Shown here piece by piece: positions 35,376-46,684 of a stretch of 64,000 nucleotides of DNA (position 1 is its first letter; each line of letters begins with the position of its first letter). The stretch is from assembly GCA_029717555.1 (NCBI GenBank), contig JAMDHS010000021.1:205883-269882 (forward strand). Direction: 5' to 3'. Position numbers and translations under genes: made by a program. Source of the DNA: Peribolospora baueri. Lineage: Eukaryota; Basidiomycota; Peribolosporomycetes; Peribolosporales; Peribolosporaceae. Under the pieces are notes generated by a model. The model did no database searches. It was not told the origin of the DNA and worked only from the letters and a program-made list of their open reading frames with translations.

Positions 35376-38300
35376 ATGGCCCCCCGTCTCCTCCTCGACC
35401 CGTCCACCATCCTCGAGTCGCCCCGCAAACGCGCTCGACGCGACTCTGCCGCCGCCGGCCACGGTTCGCATCCGCGCTCCGGACGCATCATCGCCAGCTC
35501 GACCACCGTCAGCACGGCCAACGACGCCGGCGCGGGCAAGGGCGATGGACAACCAGCCGAGGCGGCCCCGGCGATGGACGAGGCGGCGCTGGACAAGGTC
35601 AAGCAGCAGGGCTTGGAGGTACTCAAGCAGGTCAAGGACGCCCGCGACAAGGGGTGAGTGCCGTCGCCGTCGCAGTCGCAGTCGCAGTCGTGGATCGTTC
35701 AGATCGTTCGAATTCCAGCCGCGCTCGGGCCACCTAAAAACAAGGCGCATACATCGACACCAACGCCTCCTTCTCTCCGTCGTCGTCGCCACCTCGCATC
35801 GTCTCGACGCCGCCACACATCGCTCACATCCCCCCCTTTCCTTCTCTCTTCCACACCCCGCCCCCGAGCACAGCGGCCGGCCTCTCGCACCCGTCTTCGT
35901 CCGGCGTCCCAACCCGCGCACATATCCGGACTACTACCAGGTCATCAAGCGCCCCATCGCCCTCGACGACATCCGCTCCAACCTCGATGAACGCCACTAC
36001 CGCTCCCTCGACGCCGTCAAGGCCGACTTCGACCTCTGCTTCAACAACGCAAAGAGGTATAACATGAGGGAGAGCGAGATCTGGGAGGACGCCAGGACGT
36101 TGCAGGTGCGCCCTTCTTTCGTCCCTCGCTTCACCGCCATGAAATCATGTCTTGAGTGAACTGCCCTCCTTGGTCCCTCGTCCCCTCTCTTCGAACAACG
36201 CAGCGACTCGTGAAGAACGTCGTCTCCAGCTTTCAACCAGCTCCAGAGTCTCCCCCGCCTCAGAACTCTCCTTCAGCCTCCCAGGGCCCCTCCTCCCTCC
36301 GTCCCTCCCCCGCCATCCCTCCCTCCGTCCACGGCACCGCCACTGCCAACGGTCACGCACCCCAGCAGCAACAACACCAGTACCACCCGCACACCGTCAC
36401 TCTCCGAAAGAAGCCTACCGCCACCGACTCGCCTCTCGCCTCCGCCGGCGATCAGAAGGCCAAGGCCAAGGCTTTCGAGCTCTGGCCATCCGTCGTTGAG
36501 CCGTCTCCGGCCATTTCCCGTCCGGTGTCCACTGACGGCGTCGATGAGACGGGAGAGGAGGACGGAGCGGACTTTTCGCCGGGAGCGAGGAGCCTCAAGA
36601 GCACCGGAAGGAAGAGGGGCAAGTACTTGCGCTCCGCGCTCAAGAGGGCTGTAGATGCTGTGATCAGGTTGACCGACCCGAAGTGAGTCCACCCGTTCGA
36701 GCGCGGGCCCGGCTCTCCCGTTTTCCAGGCCTCTACCGCGCGACCGACCGCCCCTTTTCTTTTGGGCTTTGCTCATATGTGTTCCTTTCCCTTCGCTTAG
36801 CGGCCGGACAAGATCGGATATGTTTATGGAGCTACCCTCCAGAGCCGACTATCCCGAGTACTACAAGGTTATCGAGCGGCCCATTTCGTTTGACACCATA
36901 CAGGTGACTCTCCTTTCCCTCGTCTTTATCTCGTCTTCTTCTGTACCAGAGCGAACTGGCTGACCACCGTTGGCATCGGCGTCGCCGGTAGGACAAAATG
37001 AAGAAGAAGAATTACATGGCGGCGGACGACCTTGTGGAAGACATGCGGCTCATGTTCGAGAACGCCATGTTCTTTAACGAGCCTGGATCGGAAGTCTGGG
37101 AGGATGCCAAGGCCATGCTGGTGCGTTTTATTGTCACATTTCCACGTCAAATCCGAATCTGAACCAGAACCGGCTTGGGCGCTCACATCCCTTGTCTGTG
37201 GGCCTTGTCTTCCGCAGGACTACTTTCTGCACGTCATCGTCCCGACGCTTCCTCAGCCCGGTGAGACCACGGCCGACTTTGCGGGCGAAAGCGGTACGCC
37301 CAGCGCTGCACCGTCCGGGACGATCAAGGTCCGACTCGGACTGCCGGCTTCGCCGTCGCCGCCCGCGGCGTCCCTCCCGATGCCGAGCCCGAGCGTTACA
37401 GCGACGCCAGGCGCTCCGGCTTTGGACTCGCCTTCGTCCTTGTCCTCTGGGAAGCGACAGAAGCCACTCCAGGACGCTTCGAAAAGAAGCCAGAAGACCG
37501 TCGGAAGGGTACCAGCGCCATCAGGATACCTTCAGCCACTCCCGCCCGCTTCTGCCCCGATCCCTGGCGTCGCGACTCGGGGCCAGCACATGTCGCCGCC
37601 TGCACAGCCCTTCGCGGTACAGCATGGCGCGAACGCGTCGCCCCCCTACCCACATCACTATCAGACTCCGCCGATCAACTGGTCCCAGCCCGCCTCTGCG
37701 CCCGGCCAAATGGCCCATTCGTACGCTCAGCAGGGCTTCTCCCAACCGATGCATGCGCCATCTCAATCGAGTTTCTATCCTGGTTATCCACCTCCCTTCC
37801 ACCACCATCAGCAGCAGCCGCAGCTAGCTAGCTTCTACGCTCCTGGTATGCCCATACCTTCTGCCGTCTTCGCTTCGCCCGGCACGGCGCATCCCGGCTT
37901 CGTGCCTTCAGCGAGTCCCACTCCCGCTTACATCGACTATGCCGCCCACAGTCCGGCCCTAGCCGGTTCTCCACATGCTGATCAGTACGCGCCTTTCGAC
38001 CCGCGATCGCCCGTGTCCATGCCCGTTCCTGCTGCCCGGCACGCCGGTCCGTCCGCGTCGCCGTCGTTGCCCGCCGCGCGGTCTCCTCTCTCGGGTTCCG
38101 CGATGATGTCGCCCGGAGGGCATCATCCCTCCATCTCCCCAGGTTCAGGTGCAATTTTGGAGTCTCCACCTCGTGCCCCGACGAAACCTCGTCTTCCGCC
38201 CAACCCGTACGTCGTCAAGGGCGAGCCGAGCGTGAAGACGATGATCATCGAGACCGTCCCGAAGACGGGCGCGAGGGTCGCGTTGAGCAACGCCAAGGTG

Positions 38301-39392
38301 AGACAGCACGTCGTCAGGGTGGGAAAGGAGACCGCTAGGGTCGTCTTGAGGCTTGTCTTGGCGGAAGGGGGCGGTGGCGGGAAGGGTAAGGAGCACGGTC
38401 TTCACCCACCGAACGGCGCAGGGGAACGAACGCAAGCTGCGGCGGCGGAAGTGGAAGGAGAGGACCGACCGTCGAAGCGGACTAGGCGTTCTCGTTCTGT
38501 CGCGGCCAGCTCAGCGTCGGCCAACGGCGTGGCTCGCTCCGCGCCCGACAGCGTCGCCGAACCCGCTTCCGATCGTGACGGCGATGGCGGTGGCGAGGAC
38601 CGCGCGGCTGCCAATCCCACGCCCGTCATCACCGTCCGGCACAACGGTCTGCTGCTCGACCCCGTCCGGCCAGATGCGGCCGCAGTGGCTGCGAACTCGC
38701 TGCTCAAGTCGCGTTCGCTCAGTTTCAGCGCGGGCCTCGAGAAGGATTCGCCAGGAAATAAGACCGATTCTCCTCGCGACCCTCGCGACGGAGTAGACGA
38801 TGGTGGGGAGGCCGCGCCCGGGTCGGAAGCGAAGGGTAAAGGCAGGGTCATCGGCGGCTCGTCCATCCTCTCCGCGTGGGCGGCTTCCGGGAAAGACGGG
38901 AGGCGTAAGGGCGTGGAGAACGGGCGCGGGCTAGGCCATCGGGACGGAACTGGGAACGACACCGACAACGGGAACGGCAATGAGGCGACGATCTCTTCAT
39001 CTCCGTTTTCCTCTTCCTCTGCCTCGTCCGCGTCGGCCGGTCCTTCAATCCCGCCCGGAACGATCGTCCCCGCCGCCGCAGCGATCTCTTCGAATGCGCT
39101 GACAGCGTGGACCATCACCCCGCGCGACGGTACGAACGTCGTGGAGATTGTCGTCTCCTATTCGCCGGGCGCGGCCGCGGCCGCGGAGGGAAAGGTCGTC
39201 GATGCAGGGGACTCGGAGGGGGTTGGAGAGGAGGAGCAAGCTGGAGTGGCGGCGGGGAGGAAGTTGAGGAAGAGGAAGGTGGAGGACGAGAGAGTGGAGG
39301 GGAAAGGAGATGGTGCGAGGGAGGGCGAGTGGGAGAGGGAGAGTCCGGTCAAGGCGGTGGAGGAGCGGTATCGCATCTTCATTTCGAGGTAG
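35376..39392 (+). CDS. RSC4: Double-bromodomain chromatin-remodelling subunit, RSC4-like
   Basis: The six exons are 35376-35653, 35874-36105, 36204-36682, 36801-36903, 36992-37120 and 37218-39392 (3396 nt, 1131 residues). Two bromodomains bind acetyl-lysine. The first (about residues 93-175) has PDYYQVIKRPIALDDIRSNL and FDLCFNNAKRYN. The second (about 300-410) has YPEYYKVIERPISFDTIQ and DDLVEDMRLMFENAMFFN. Both keep the acetyl-lysine-binding Asn. Tandem bromodomains plus an unusual C-terminal globular segment (KTMIIETVPKTGARVALSNA, and a final EERYRIFISR) fit Rsc4 of the RSC complex, and the family is otherwise close to polybromo proteins. The Pro/Ser-rich linker and tail make it nearly twice the length of yeast Rsc4. 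A basic motif (RKLRKRK) lies near the C-terminus. Confidence 0.85.
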
Positions 39393-39798
39393 TCTCTTAG
39401 GTCGCGTCCTTGGTCCTGCTCGCTTCGTTTCGTGGCTCATTTTACGCCCTCCTCTTCGTCAAGACCCTCCCCTCCTTTCGACAGCTCCGGTACTTCAACC
39501 GCGATCTCGCCGACGTTTCCTCTTTGCCCTTCATCGTGCTCTTTTGCCCATTCCCTTCTTGCTTTCCCGTCACTCTCTCCTTCCGCCGTCGCTCTTTCTT
39601 TCTCGCCATCCGTCCGTCCGTTCAAGCCCGTCCGTTTTTGTTTGGTTCAATTTTTGTTCGTTTCACGCGAAATGTATTAGCATGTATGTTTGACAGCGCA
39701 AGTCTGCCAGGGAACGCGAAGAGGGGGGCGGTGTGGTCCTGCATGATTTCGATTGCTTGAGTCCCTTCATTCGAGTGCTCTCCCACTCGCGCGCGCGA
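39393..39798. other. Convergent 3' region, pyrimidine-rich
   Basis: This 406-bp gap between RSC4-like and the methyltransferase gene is strongly CT-rich on the plus strand. No gene or repeat unit is evident. Confidence 0.55.
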
Positions 39799-41813
39799 TC
39801 AAGGGAGAAGGGCCGGTTCGACGTCATCCACTTTTCTCGCGAGCCAGAAGGCGGGCGTGTATTGGTACTGGAGCATGGAAGCGAGGTTGCCTGTGTACGG
39901 CTGAGGCGCAAGTCTTCGGTGGTGCTGACCACACCACGGTGGACAAAAAAAAAAAAAAAAAAGTACGGTCGTTGATACGTCAGCCGGGCCCGGCCGGCCG
40001 GAAACTCAGGTGTAGTGTAGGAGCGGCAACGCACCTCGATCCGGAAGCCCATTTTTTCTACCAGCGTCGTCATCTCATCGAGCGTCAGTTCTATGGATGT
40101 GTCGCCCGAGTTGTTGTTCTCGTAGTGCCACAGCAGCGGGCCTTGGTGTCGGAGGTGAAGGGACAGGACGGGACGGGACGACGAGGTCAGCGGTCGTGCA
40201 TGATCCACATGCGCTTTCTCACGCCCACCCATCTTGCACTCGCTCCGCCAACTCACCGACGTTGACCCATATGCCGCCTTTGCACAGGACGTGATTGAGC
40301 ACTTCGAGATAGCGGACAATGTTTTTTGCCGTGTCGATGAAATAACACGTCGCAACCGCGTTCCAGCCGCCTTTTGGGGGACAAAAAAACGCAAACGCAA
40401 AAGTGACGGAAGAGGGCGTTGTGTCGGACGTCGCTCCCAGACCGAACCGAATGCGAGTTCACTCTCTCCCCATCCGATATGGACTCACCTTTTTCCGACT
40501 CTTGCCCATACACTTCGACAAACTCGCCGGCGACCATGCTGAAGTCGGCGGCGCTATGCAAGCCCGAAGGAAGTACGTCCGGGACGCGCACGGGTTTGAG
40601 GACCGCGTCCGAAGTGGGGAGGTTGGAGAAGGTGTGCACGTAGGGGTAGAGGGTGTGTTGATGTATCGACGTGGTCTTGTTGAGGATGAAGTGGGAGGCC
40701 AGGAGCTGGCGCGAGGTGAGAAAGCAAGAGGTACGGTAAGAGAATAAGCGCACGATGGTTGAGATGGATCGACACACCATGTAGAAGGAGAACTCGTTGC
40801 CTGTAGGAAACACAGTCACAAAAGCCGGTCAACCATGAGCGAGCGAATGAGCCGAAGCGGTCACAGACGATACCGACCTTGACATGCCCACCCGTGTCTC
40901 GCAATGTCGAACGATAGCCTGCCGAGCCCAGCGCCAGGGACGAGGACGCGCAAGCTGGCCTGAGCCTCGGGCGGGAGGGGCGAAAATTCGGCGCGAAGAG
41001 CGGACAAAATGGGCTCATACGCTGCCGCTCGTTCGGGCGCACCCTGGTGGAGAAGCGAAGAGTCAGGCTTTCACTACGTCAACCCGGGAGGATGAGCGAG
41101 ATGGTGTGGAGGAGAACGCACCTCTTCGCTCCAGTCACGTACGAACTGCTTCAACGTCGAGCGCAGCTTGTCCATGTCGAAATCCGAAGGTCGCTTGACC
41201 CTGTTCGACTTGGCCCTGCGACTCGTCCTCGAAGTGTCCGTGTCCCTCGATCCTGCGGCGTTGTGGCCGTCAGTCAAAGGCCGCTCTTCCCACTCCTCTT
41301 CCTCGTCCTCCGAGGGGTCACCCATGAAAACGTTCCTCGCGTCCCAGACGATCTCCTTGACGACGTCATAATTGGCCCGTATCCGATCATCCACAGCGTC
41401 CAGTCTTTCCTTGTAGCCGACGTCGAAGAGAAGGGACTGATGCCGGGATGGGAGCGAGTACAGCGATCTTCGTCGGAGCGAGTTGGCGGAGAGCTGAAGA
41501 GGGGCGAGGGAGGAGGAGGTAAGGCGGTGTCGAGAGGCGGCGAGCGGTCGGCACTCACGCAGTACGGTAGATAAGAATCAAAGGTGTGCAAAACGGCGTC
41601 GAAGTGAGCACGCTCCTTCGCCGCCTCCTCCTCGTCCTCGTCCTGGCCTTGGCCTTGGCCTTGACCGCTCGACCCTCCTTGCGCCCCATCGGCTGGTCGC
41701 CGTCGACGTTCCGAGCGAGCCCACGGGTCGCCAACGAGGGTCATGCTGCTGTCCGAGTCGTCCGCCGGCGTCGGGGCGGCGTCGGCGGCTGCGAGTCCTG
41801 GCGATGGGTCCAT
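39799..41813 (-). CDS. CARNMT1: Carnosine N-methyltransferase-like protein (N2227 family)
   Basis: The eight exons are 41559-41813, 41122-41493, 40878-41043, 40778-40800 (23 nt), 40489-40705, 40257-40370, 40035-40141 and 39799-39900 (1356 nt, 451 residues). The SAM-binding motif VPGAGLGRLSFDIARHGW leads into CQGNEFSFYM, the family hallmark, followed by HFILNKT, HTFSNLPTSD, the catalytic-domain segment NAVATCYFIDTAKNIVRYLE, GGIWVNVGPLLWHYENN and the C-terminal YTGNLASMLQYQYTPAFWLA. The human homologue methylates carnosine to anserine. Fungi lack abundant carnosine, so the substrate of the yeast homologue (YNL092W) and of this one is open. The N-terminus is acidic and low-complexity. The hallmark motif is split over a 23-nt exon. 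An 18-nt poly-T (minus strand) lies in the last intron. Confidence 0.9.
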
Positions 41814-42511
41814 GGCGGCTAGCGTTTCCCTGCGAACTGACTGCCGGCCGTCGACTTGCGTCTGGACTGCCCCTCGAGCTCGAGGTTGGATGGAAGAGAG
41901 CGCTCGATCGTTGATAGGACGAGTAAGGCGATAGACACCGGACCGATCGATCGCGACAAGCCGCTCGCCCGCCTCGTCACCGTACGTAGGTACCTTTTTC
42001 TGACCTCTGTGCTCGAAGATGGACTTTTTTTTTCAAGCGCTCGGTAAGCCGAGAGAGACAGAAAGATGCTCATTTCCCACGCAGAGCTACGTTTTCAGTG
42101 GGACCTCGGGGTACAGCGAGGGAAATGGTCTCTTTCAGAGAGATGATCTGCTCACGCGACAGATGAGAAGGGCATGTTCTATTAAAGAGTATTTGAGGGG
42201 GCGGTCTATGTCCAAGAGAAGAGAGGGCTAGGACAGTGTGCATCACTTGACGTTTGCCAGAATTTTCAAGACGAGTCTGTAATCGTGCCTGTAGGACAAA
42301 AGGCGTCGAGAAGAGAGGGTCTGGCTAAAGGCATCCAGAGGAATTTTGACCGCGGCCGTCCGTCCGCCTGCCTGTTTGACTACTGTCCAACCCATGCAGG
42401 GATATGAGCGTCTGGCAGAATGTGTTTGTAACTCGGTCGCACTCTGCTGGGCCAGTGTTGCCGTCGGCCAAACGCCAACTGGTGACTTGCAAAAAAGTCA
42501 AAAAAAGAAAG
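41814..42511. other. Methyltransferase promoter and left flank of the tRNA inverted repeat
   Basis: No protein gene is seen. A sequence at 42279-42318 (GTAATCGTGCCTGTAGGACA, then AAAGGCGTCGAGAAGAGAGG) resembles the sequence at 42681-42722 next to the left tRNA arm, and looks like a diverged copy. Confidence 0.5.
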
Positions 42512-42519
42512 CGCAAAAA

Positions 42520-42615
42520 TCCGACCACCCGGGATCGAACCAGGGACATTCAGATGACAAACACATCTATGCATCCAATTACAGTCTGACGCTCTTCCAA
42601 CTGAGCTATGGTCGG
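42520..42615 (-). tRNA. tRNA-Tyr (GUA), intron-containing, left copy
   Basis: This is 96 nt with a 7-bp acceptor stem (CCGACCA with TGGTCGG), an A box (TAGCTCAGTTGG), anticodon GTA and a B box (GGTTCGATCCC). A 23-nt intron lies one base 3' of the anticodon, the position used in all eukaryotic tRNA-Tyr genes. It is identical to the right copy. A T-run follows on the minus strand (poly-A on plus near 42490-42519) as RNA polymerase III terminator. Confidence 0.96.
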
Positions 42616-43141
42616 GCCGACACACGAAAGCTTTGATCACTTGCAATTACAGCCACCATACGGTATGAGAGGGGTCTTATGTAATCATGCCTCTACTTCA
42701 AAAGGCGTCCAGACGAGGGGCCCGAACGGGCTCTCCGATGCATTGTTCTATGAATGTGCAGCATAACCCGTAACCCTTGCCTTCCTTCCAATAGGGCGAC
42801 AAATTCAAAAGATTCGCAACGACCTTTGGCCTAATGGACCGAGCCCAAGCCGCTCTTGGACTAATTGCTCCTTCGCGATAGTATAGACTGACGTAGATTA
42901 CAGATCCCCGTGAGTGTGGACCGGGGCACGTCGAGTTGAGGGGAGCCACGCTGAATCGAAACCGCGCGCGGGGCTCGTCTGGATGGTAGAACTCGCCTGA
43001 TGGATGAGGAGCAACGCAGAGCGTACGCGTCCAAGACGGTCAACTCGAAGCCGCGGCCCCCGCCAGGCATGATTACATAAGACCCCTCTCATACCGTATG
43101 GTGGCTGTAATTGCAAGTGATCAAAGCTTTCGTGTGTCGGC

Positions 43142-43237
43142 CCGACCATAGCTCAGTTGGAAGAGCGTCAGACTGTAATTGGATGCATAGATGTGTTTGT
43201 CATCTGAATGTCCCTGGTTCGATCCCGGGTGGTCGGA
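43142..43237 (+). tRNA. tRNA-Tyr (GUA), intron-containing, right copy
   Basis: The anticodon GTA is at 43175-43177, the intron is 43179-43201 (23 nt), and the anticodon stem TCAGA/TCTGA is intact. The acceptor stem is 43142-43148 with 43230-43236, and the discriminator is A43237. A TTTTTT terminator follows directly. It is identical to the left copy at 42520-42615. Confidence 0.97.
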
Positions 43238-43325
43238 TTTTTTGCGTTTTTTTGCGCTTTTTTTTGCGCTTTTTTTTGCGCTTTTTTTTGCTCTTTTTTT
43301 TTGCTCTTTTTTGGTTTTTTGCTCA
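43238..43325 (+). repeat. T-rich repeat downstream of the right tRNA-Tyr
   Basis: Units of seven to nine T separated by GCGC, GCG or GCTC are repeated about seven times. The first T-run serves as the Pol III terminator. The repeat probably grew by slippage. The left arm has only a short version. Confidence 0.8.
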
Positions 43326-43709
43326 TTGACAGACCACCGAAGAGCTTCCAACAGTGCTGTATAACATGCCCAGAACCCACATGAGTTATCGTTCTGCTGG
43401 TGAACAACAACACACGGCTCTTTCTCATCCGACCTCGTCATTCTTCTTCTCCCCTCCCCTCGCGCACCTCCCCTATCCTTCCCCGTGTGGCCGTCGTCTT
43501 CAGCGGTGTGCGAGAACGGAAACAAAGTCCCGGCCCGGCCCGCTCCCGCTTCTGAATTTGTGGTGCATCTCTGTGTGTGGGGGGGTCGGTCGGTCACCGA
43601 GCGCGGCAGACGCGAGGATTACAGCCGTGACCGTCACGAGCAAGTGAGGTACAAGAGCGAGCGATCGTCCAGGCGACCACGACAAAAGGTATGCCAGCAG
43701 GCCACGTCT

Positions 43710-46684
43710 TCATCCAGCTTGGACGACCACCTGCCGCCGTCCTCCGGGGACGGCCAGGACCGCGTACCGTCCGCTCACGTTCCAACTCGTCCTCTCCCCG
43801 TCGACGAGGATCGCCACCGAGTTTTGCCCTTCGCTCACTTTGTCCAGCGGGATGCCCACCTTGCCCGTCGTCCCCGCCGGCGTGTCCACGGCCAACGTCA
43901 TCGCCGTCTCTCCCTTTCGCTCGGCGTGCCCCGGCTTCGTCCCGGTCAACGTCCAACTGGCACCGAACCACCCGAGAGACGTCGAGAATCCACCCTGCAC
44001 CTGGGTGAGGTTGGAAGGGTGTGGGAAGAGAGACCACGTCTGGCCGGAGGGCGACACGGGCTGGAGGCCGAGGACGTAGAAGAGGAGGGCGGACGTCGGC
44101 GCGCTCGACCAGCCGTGCGAGTGCGAGACATAGGACGGCTTTGCCCAGGCAAGAAATCACATCGCAATGGTCAGATTCTGGTTCCCGTGCATCCACGGTC
44201 ACAGAGAGCGAACGGGTACGACGTACATCGTATCCGTATCCGTACTGGCTCCGATACCCGATGCTCCCGTTCGCTTGATATCCTTCGAGAAGAGTGGAAC
44301 GGACGCTCAGGTTGGTCGACAACATGTAACCCCACGAACGTCTCATGAGCTCGATAGCGCGGTCGTCTTGATCCGCTTCGAAGTGGCCGTTCAGCTGCCG
44401 TCGACGAGTCGGGGCAAGGGCAAGGAAGGAAGGAAGGAAAGCCGCGTCAGTCAGTCCCTCGATCGGCGCAGCGACGAGGATCAGCCCGATCCAATTCACC
44501 TCCATTCCTTCCACGAACGGAGCGATCGTATCAGGCAGCTCGGGCGGAACCGCACCGAGCGAATTCCAGTTAGCCTCCAGACCCTCGCTGATCTTGCCAT
44601 CCTCGTCCAGTTTCCGCCCGTCAGGTCGTACCAAAGCGCCAGGCTGTTACCGTCTTCAGGATGGATGAGGGCGCCTCGAGCCGTGTCGTTATCGTGGTAC
44701 ATCCCTTTCCCTTCGTCCCACAACACCGCGTTGAACGCGTTCCGAAGAGAAGAAGCGCGCGAGGTCCAACTGGAAGAGAGCGCCGAGTCGTTGGCGACGG
44801 TCGAGGCGAGCGAGGCCGAATTGAGTAACACCTTGTAGAGCAGCGCGTGGGCTTCGGCGTTATGACCACCTTGGCCTTGCCGAGCCCAGTCGCGAAGACC
44901 CGTCACGTCCATGAGCGCCGTCGAGTCGACCTTGGACAGGAGATAGTCCACGGCGCGAGTGTAGTTTGACCAGTGGTACATGAGCCAGGAAGCGTCCGAC
45001 GTGAACTGGTAGTAGTTGTAGCAACCTTTGCGGTTCGATGGAGACCAAGTCAAGGTCAAGAACGCTCGCGCTCTCGTAGACAAGCGCTGGATAACCCTCA
45101 CCGATGAGAGTCCAGGAATGGCTTTTTAAAGACGAGGGAAGCAAAACACCAGGGCTATTAGTCGTGTTTTGAATATGTTTGGCACGGCCCTCGTACTCAC
45201 TATGTATCACTTCCTTGTTGTAAGACTACCACCGTAACAAGGCGGATGGAAAACGATAACGCCACACGCCGTCAGCGCCTCGACGCTCCAGCCAAATACC
45301 TGTCTGAAAGGAAGGAAAAGAGCGCTTACGTGGAGGCCCCGCTTCTGGAAAACTACCATCGGCATTCATGTAGGCGAACATGGTGGAGAGGGCGTTGCGC
45401 ACGGGCGTCAAGTCGCCGAAAGAGACAAAGGCGGTTGGGACGGCTATGCCCATGTCGCCTAGACGGCGAAATGCCGGAGAAGGAATCAATGTAAGGTGCA
45501 CACGACAAGTCAAAAGCATGGGCACGGGAAGAAGCCGGGCAAGATAACGAGCTTACCTGGCCAGACGGCTCTGTCCCTCTTCGCGCCGTCGACGATGATA
45601 GGCGTCGAGGTACCAAGTGTGGCGTTGTTGGCCCACCCTAGGAGAGCCACGAGTAGCCGTGTCATCATCAGTAGCCAATTAGGGAATAGTTGTCAACGCA
45701 GACGAATAAGGGAGTCACCAGGCTTCTTAACGATGGGGATTCGTCGTCCGGTATTGACGGGCACGACGTTCGTCTATCCGAGTCATACGAAAAAGACGAC
45801 AGACTGGGTAAGTGATGAGCGACCAATAAGTATAATTGCAAGACACGGGCACTCGCCTGGACGGTATAGGCTCCGGCCCACCAAGCCTTGGTGAGCACCT
45901 CGTCTTCGGGCGCCCAGAAGTAGCCTCCGTAACGACTCAGATCGTCCGTTTGGGGCATAAAGTCAAGCGCTACGCTAACATTCGCCAACACCACCTGAGC
46001 AGCCGCATCACGGGACCGAGAAGCGCCCTTGGAGCCCAACGAAGTGTTTGCGGTCGAAGGCATGGAGATGATAAGGTAGCGAAACCCGCCTCGAAGACGC
46101 TCCTCCGGCATCGTGTACCGAGAGGGTTCCGAGGAGTTGCTGAGCATTGCAGGAAGGGAAATAGGAAGATAGCCGTCGTAGTCCATGGTGTAAACACCGA
46201 GAGTGGAGTCGTCGGAAAGAGAGGGTGAGATGAACAAAGGCGATTCTGTAAAGGTCATCCGGAGCGTGGCATTCGAAGAAGGAGGCGACACGAAGTCGAA
46301 GGATACCGAGCCGCCGACCTATGAGCGAAAAGAGTAGAGGGAGAGCAGGTCCGGTGATTTGTCCTGAGCAGAGAAATTCATTTCATCGTAGACGGTCTTT
46401 TCCTGGACGTAGCGACCGCCGCTACTTACCTCGGTTCCAAAGTCGAGCACCATCCATCCGCCGTCTCCGAGGATCGCCCCGTCACGGATGTCCTTCGACA
46501 ACAAACCTGGTGCGTTCCGTACGTTCCCGTGCGTCTCCTTGACGTCGTGAGGGTACAATGTCCGCGACTTGGGGGAGATGTTGTAAGCATCCCAGGGGCC
46601 GCTCGGTGGTCCTGTCGAGCCGGCGGTGGCTCCAAGAAGGATGAAGAAGAGCAAGAAAAAAACTGGCCCGACGAGCTTTCGCAT
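43710..46684 (-). CDS. Secreted alpha-L-rhamnosidase-like six-hairpin glycoside hydrolase
   Basis: I read ten exons: 46430-46684, 45857-46318, 45719-45773, 45557-45637, 45330-45458, 45201-45213 (13 nt), 45102-45121 (20 nt), 44632-45025, 44227-44587 and 43710-44138. They total 2199 nt, or 732 residues. The signal peptide is MRKLVGPVFFLLFFILLGAT. An N-terminal beta-sandwich precedes an (alpha/alpha)6-barrel with GYFWAPEDEVLTKAWWAGAY, the catalytic-type motif KRDRAVWPGDMGIAVPT, AYMNADGSFPEAGPP, SDTYHSWTLIGCYNYYQFTS, GHNAEAHALLYKVLLN, a YVSHSHGWSSAPTSALLFY block and a C-terminal beta-sandwich. This order fits GH78 alpha-L-rhamnosidases and their relatives acting on plant or microbial glycans; the substrate is not proven. 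One intron (45774-45856) has a GC donor. The 44-nt intron at 44588-44631 is uncertain: a frameshift is the alternative. Confidence 0.85.

Larger units (their letters stand above)
42512..43245. repeat. Perfect inverted repeat carrying two tRNA-Tyr genes
   Basis: The arms 42512-42691 and 43066-43245 are reverse complements over about 175 bases, with no mismatch that I can find from the tRNA through the roughly 76-bp upstream flank. The 374-bp spacer (42692-43065) is unique. Each arm contains one intron-containing tRNA-Tyr gene; the two are transcribed away from each other. The identity includes the tRNA intron and the 5' flank, which indicates a recent duplication or ongoing gene conversion. 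Confidence 0.93.

Noticed and set aside
42512-43245. The inverted repeat considered as a transposon with terminal repeats
   Set aside because: The spacer has no transposase frame, no target-site duplication is visible, and the arms are explained by the tRNA-Tyr genes plus flank.
43238-43325. The regularly spaced T-run/GCGC units considered as a CRISPR-like array
   Set aside because: The units are about 11-13 nt, have no spacers, lie next to a Pol III terminator, and the genome is eukaryotic. It is a slippage repeat.
45226-45322. The frame TGIWLERRGADGVWRY as an exon of the rhamnosidase-like gene
   Set aside because: It ends in a stop and is out of phase with the preceding exon. The 13-nt and 20-nt exons give the conserved SDTYHSWTLIG instead.
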